Source: Thermoflexibacter sp. (GTDB lineage: Bacteria > Bacteroidota > Bacteroidia > Cytophagales > Thermoflexibacteraceae). From it: a DNA stretch of 13,659 bases. The position numbers and the translations under genes were made by a program. Below are positions 12,050 to 13,659 of this stretch, piece by piece. The notes under the pieces were generated by a model, which was not told the origin of the DNA, made no database searches, and was given only the letters and a program-made list of their open reading frames with translations. Numbering within the stretch: position 1 is the stretch's first letter; every line of letters starts with the position of its first letter. Location of the stretch: NCBI GenBank assembly GCA_025455345.1, contig JALOMS010000045.1, forward strand, positions 1-13,659, read 5' to 3'.

Positions 12050-13018
12050 ATGGAAAATATTTGTTGGGGAATGATAGGATGTGGCAATGTTACAGAAAAG
12101 AAAAGCGCGCCCGCATTCGACAAAATTCCTAATTCTCAATTAGTTGCTGTAACTAATCGTACTCCCGAAAAAGCAAAAAGATACGCAGAGGAGCATGGGA
12201 TTCGCTGGTATCATACCGCCGATGACTTGCTTGGTGATAGTCAAGTCAATGCCATCTATATAGCGACTCCACCTGACTCTCACCTAAGTTACACACTCAA
12301 AGCGGCAGAAGCTGGCAAAGCTATTTATGTGGAAAAACCAATGGCTCGTACTTACCAAGAATGTTTGCAAATGATTGTCGCCTGCCAAAAAGCAAAGGTG
12401 CCTTTATTTGTTGCTTACTATCGACGTTATTTGCCTAAGTTTCTGAAAATAAAAGAATTATTAAATCACCATGCTATTGGAACTGTGCGTAGTGTATCTA
12501 TCAGACTTACCTCACCGCCTAAAAAAGGAGATACAGATACAAAAAACTTACCTTGGCGAGTCATGCCTGAAATAGCAGGCGGAGGACATTTTTACGATTT
12601 AGCCTCGCATCAGTTAGACCTGATGGACTTCCTCTTTGGAAAAATCAATTCTGTAAAAGGCTTCTCAATGAACCAAGCAGGTTTGTATCCTGCTGAAGAC
12701 ATAGTAACAGGCTCTTTTGTTTTCGACTCAGGAGTTATTGGGAATGGTATCTGGTGCTTTACTTTATCAGAATATAGTGAAAAAGATGAAATTTTGATAG
12801 AAGGAGACAAGGGAACTATACGATTTGCGACCTTTAATGCTGACCCTGTCATTTTAGAGAATCAAATGGGGCTACAAACATTCGAGGCATATACCCCAGA
12901 GAATATCCAGTTGTTTATGATACAATCCATTGTAAATGAGCTATTAGGGGGAGAAAAGTGCATCAGTACAGGAGAAAGTGCCGCAAGAACTAATTGGGTA
13001 ATGGAACAGATGAGATAA
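12050..13018 (+). CDS. Gfo/Idh/MocA-family NAD(P)-dependent oxidoreductase
   Basis: The 322-residue protein has an N-terminal Rossmann domain with MIGCGNV (8-14), the NAD(P)-binding turn, AVTNRTPEKAKRYAEEHG (33-50), IATPPDSH (71-78), and the family motif EKPMA (95-99) with K96 near the active site. The C-terminal GFO_IDH_MocA domain holds GGGHFYDLASHQLDLMDFLFG (177-197), where H180, D183 and H187 are the likely catalytic or substrate-binding residues. These enzymes oxidise or reduce sugars, inositols and related compounds; the substrate cannot be read from sequence. It is cytoplasmic, with no signal peptide. The convergent neighbour is a sugar-porter transporter, which is compatible with a sugar or polyol role, though the two lie on opposite strands. 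Confidence 0.92.
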   Translation: MENICWGMIGCGNVTEKKSAPAFDKIPNSQLVAVTNRTPEKAKRYAEEHGIRWYHTADDLLGDSQVNAIYIATPPDSHLSYTLKAAEAGKAIYVEKPMARTYQECLQMIVACQKAKVPLFVAYYRRYLPKFLKIKELLNHHAIGTVRSVSIRLTSPPKKGDTDTKNLPWRVMPEIAGGGHFYDLASHQLDLMDFLFGKINSVKGFSMNQAGLYPAEDIVTGSFVFDSGVIGNGIWCFTLSEYSEKDEILIEGDKGTIRFATFNADPVILENQMGLQTFEAYTPENIQLFMIQSIVNELLGGEKCISTGESAARTNWVMEQMR

Positions 13019-13046
13019 GCGTATATGAGTGGCTGAATTTGTCCAA

Positions 13047-13078
13047 AAAGTACCAAACTTTGCAAAGCTTGGTACTTT
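13047..13078. terminator. Bidirectional hairpin terminator
   Basis: AAAGTACCAA (13047-13056) pairs perfectly with TTGGTACTTT (13069-13078). After one A/C mismatch the stem continues with CTTT/AAAG to a tiny loop. It lies between convergent genes, 28 bp after the oxidoreductase stop codon and 6 bp beyond the transporter stop. On the minus strand the stem is followed by TTGG after five T's (ACTTTTTGG), a better intrinsic signal for the transporter than for the plus strand. Confidence 0.8.
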
Positions 13079-13084
13079 GAATCA

Positions 13085-13659
13085 CTAACTCACCCCTAAT
13101 TCCTCTTGTATTTGTTCTAAAGACTTGTTTTTGGTTTCGGGAATGTATTTCCAAACAAAAAATAATGTAAAGAAACTTAAAAGCGAAAATATACCAAAAG
13201 CGACTTCACCGCCTATTTTCTCTAAAATAAAAGGAAATGTTTGTGTTACTAAAAAAGTGCAAGACCAGTGTGCGGCAATAGCGACTGACATAGCCGTTCC
13301 CCGAATCTTGTTAGGGTATATTTCTGTAACTACTACCCACATAATAGGAGCAAGCGAAGCGGCAAAAGATGCAATATAACCTAAGATGGAAATAAGCACT
13401 AAATAGCCTTCTAATTGTTTGGAAATGAAGGCATAAATAAGTAGCAAAAGTGCGATTCCCATGCCTGCCGAACCGTACATCATCAAACTTTTACGTCCTA
13501 ATTTGTCGATTAAACCAATAGCTACAAATGTAAAGGTCAGATTGACCAATCCTACCATTACTGTTTGTAAAAAAGAGTCTCCTCCCGTTTTTTCAAAAAT
13601 CACAGGTGCGTAATAAATAATTGCATTGATGCCTGTAATTTGTTGTAAACAAGCGAGAA
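13085..13659 (-). CDS. Sugar-porter MFS transporter, partial (start outside window)
   Basis: The frame stays open to the window edge, giving the last 191 residues of a sugar porter of the major facilitator superfamily (proton-linked or facilitative sugar uptake, inner membrane). The GTG at 13603 is an internal Val, not the start: upstream codons read LACLQQITGINAIIYYAP, the family's helix-7 signature with the sugar-binding QQ..N. Further on are the loop motif DKLGRKSLM, IMWVVVTEIYPNKIRGTAMS (the E-P-R-G motif of loop 10-11), and the C-terminal PETKNKSLEQIQEEL, equal to the PETKG end motif. About five or six membrane helices are covered; the N-terminal half is beyond the window. It converges on the oxidoreductase. 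The transported sugar is unknown. Confidence 0.93.
   Translation of the reverse strand, partial: LACLQQITGINAIIYYAPVIFEKTGGDSFLQTVMVGLVNLTFTFVAIGLIDKLGRKSLMMYGSAGMGIALLLLIYAFISKQLEGYLVLISILGYIASFAASLAPIMWVVVTEIYPNKIRGTAMSVAIAAHWSCTFLVTQTFPFILEKIGGEVAFGIFSLLSFFTLFFVWKYIPETKNKSLEQIQEELGVS

Noticed and set aside
11212..13018. Toxin-antitoxin pair
   Set aside because: The putative nucleotidyltransferase is next to a full-length metabolic oxidoreductase, not a small HEPN or antitoxin-like gene.
13085..13603. A complete 172-residue transporter starting at GTG 13603
   Set aside because: The reading frame continues upstream with QQITGINAIIYYAP, the sugar-porter helix-7 motif, so the gene is cut by the window edge and not a short protein.

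Overview
This window looks like the chromosome of a free-living member of the Bacteroidota, most like the Cytophagales and relatives. The support is AT-rich DNA with little Shine-Dalgarno signal, promoter -7 boxes of the Bacteroidota type (TAnnTTTG), a Bacteroidota-style ECF sigma/anti-sigma pair whose anti-sigma factor ends in a periplasmic domain, a secreted DUF2807 protein, SHNLRAP-type histidine kinases, and intergenic GTCCC-TAC-GGGAC palindromes of a kind common in this phylum. No rRNA, tRNA, CRISPR array, phage or complete transposon is visible. I did not recognise a species.

Layout. (1) 132-3118, minus strand: an ECF sigma factor, its probable membrane anti-sigma factor and a DEDDh exonuclease of the ERI1/3'hExo type form a tight operon (gaps of 10 and 2 bp). 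A small four-helix membrane protein lies beyond it. (2) 3298-3981, plus strand: a secreted DUF2807 protein diverges from the sigma factor. (3) 3982-4235: a cluster of intergenic palindromes precedes tsaD (4236-5237, plus). (4) 5234-9853, minus strand: a soluble GAF histidine kinase, a single-domain response regulator, a TerD-family protein, a small membrane protein with a possible winged-helix domain, and a bacterial FAN1 nuclease that meets tsaD tail to tail with a 4-bp overlap. (5) 10091-11044, minus: Sua5/TsaC. (6) About 11056-11205: a short element with imperfect terminal inverted repeats, probably a MITE or IS remnant. (7) 11212-13018, plus: a protein resembling a nucleotidyltransferase and a Gfo/Idh/MocA oxidoreductase. 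(8) 13085 to the window edge, minus: the C-terminal third or so of a sugar-porter MFS transporter, with a strong hairpin terminator between it and the oxidoreductase.

How the genes fit together. TsaC/Sua5 makes threonylcarbamoyl-AMP and TsaD transfers the threonylcarbamoyl group to A37 of tRNAs, so two enzymes of the t6A pathway lie within 7 kb but in separate transcription units. The sigma/anti-sigma operon probably senses an envelope signal, and the divergent DUF2807 gene is a natural candidate target. The kinase-regulator-TerD-FAN1 run suggests stress or DNA-damage response, but that link is inferred from order and strand only. I found no convincing new defence system. The most interesting items are the paired intergenic hairpin repeat with compensatory changes, the promoter-bearing MITE-like element, the exonuclease in the sigma operon, and the unrecognised putative nucleotidyltransferase.
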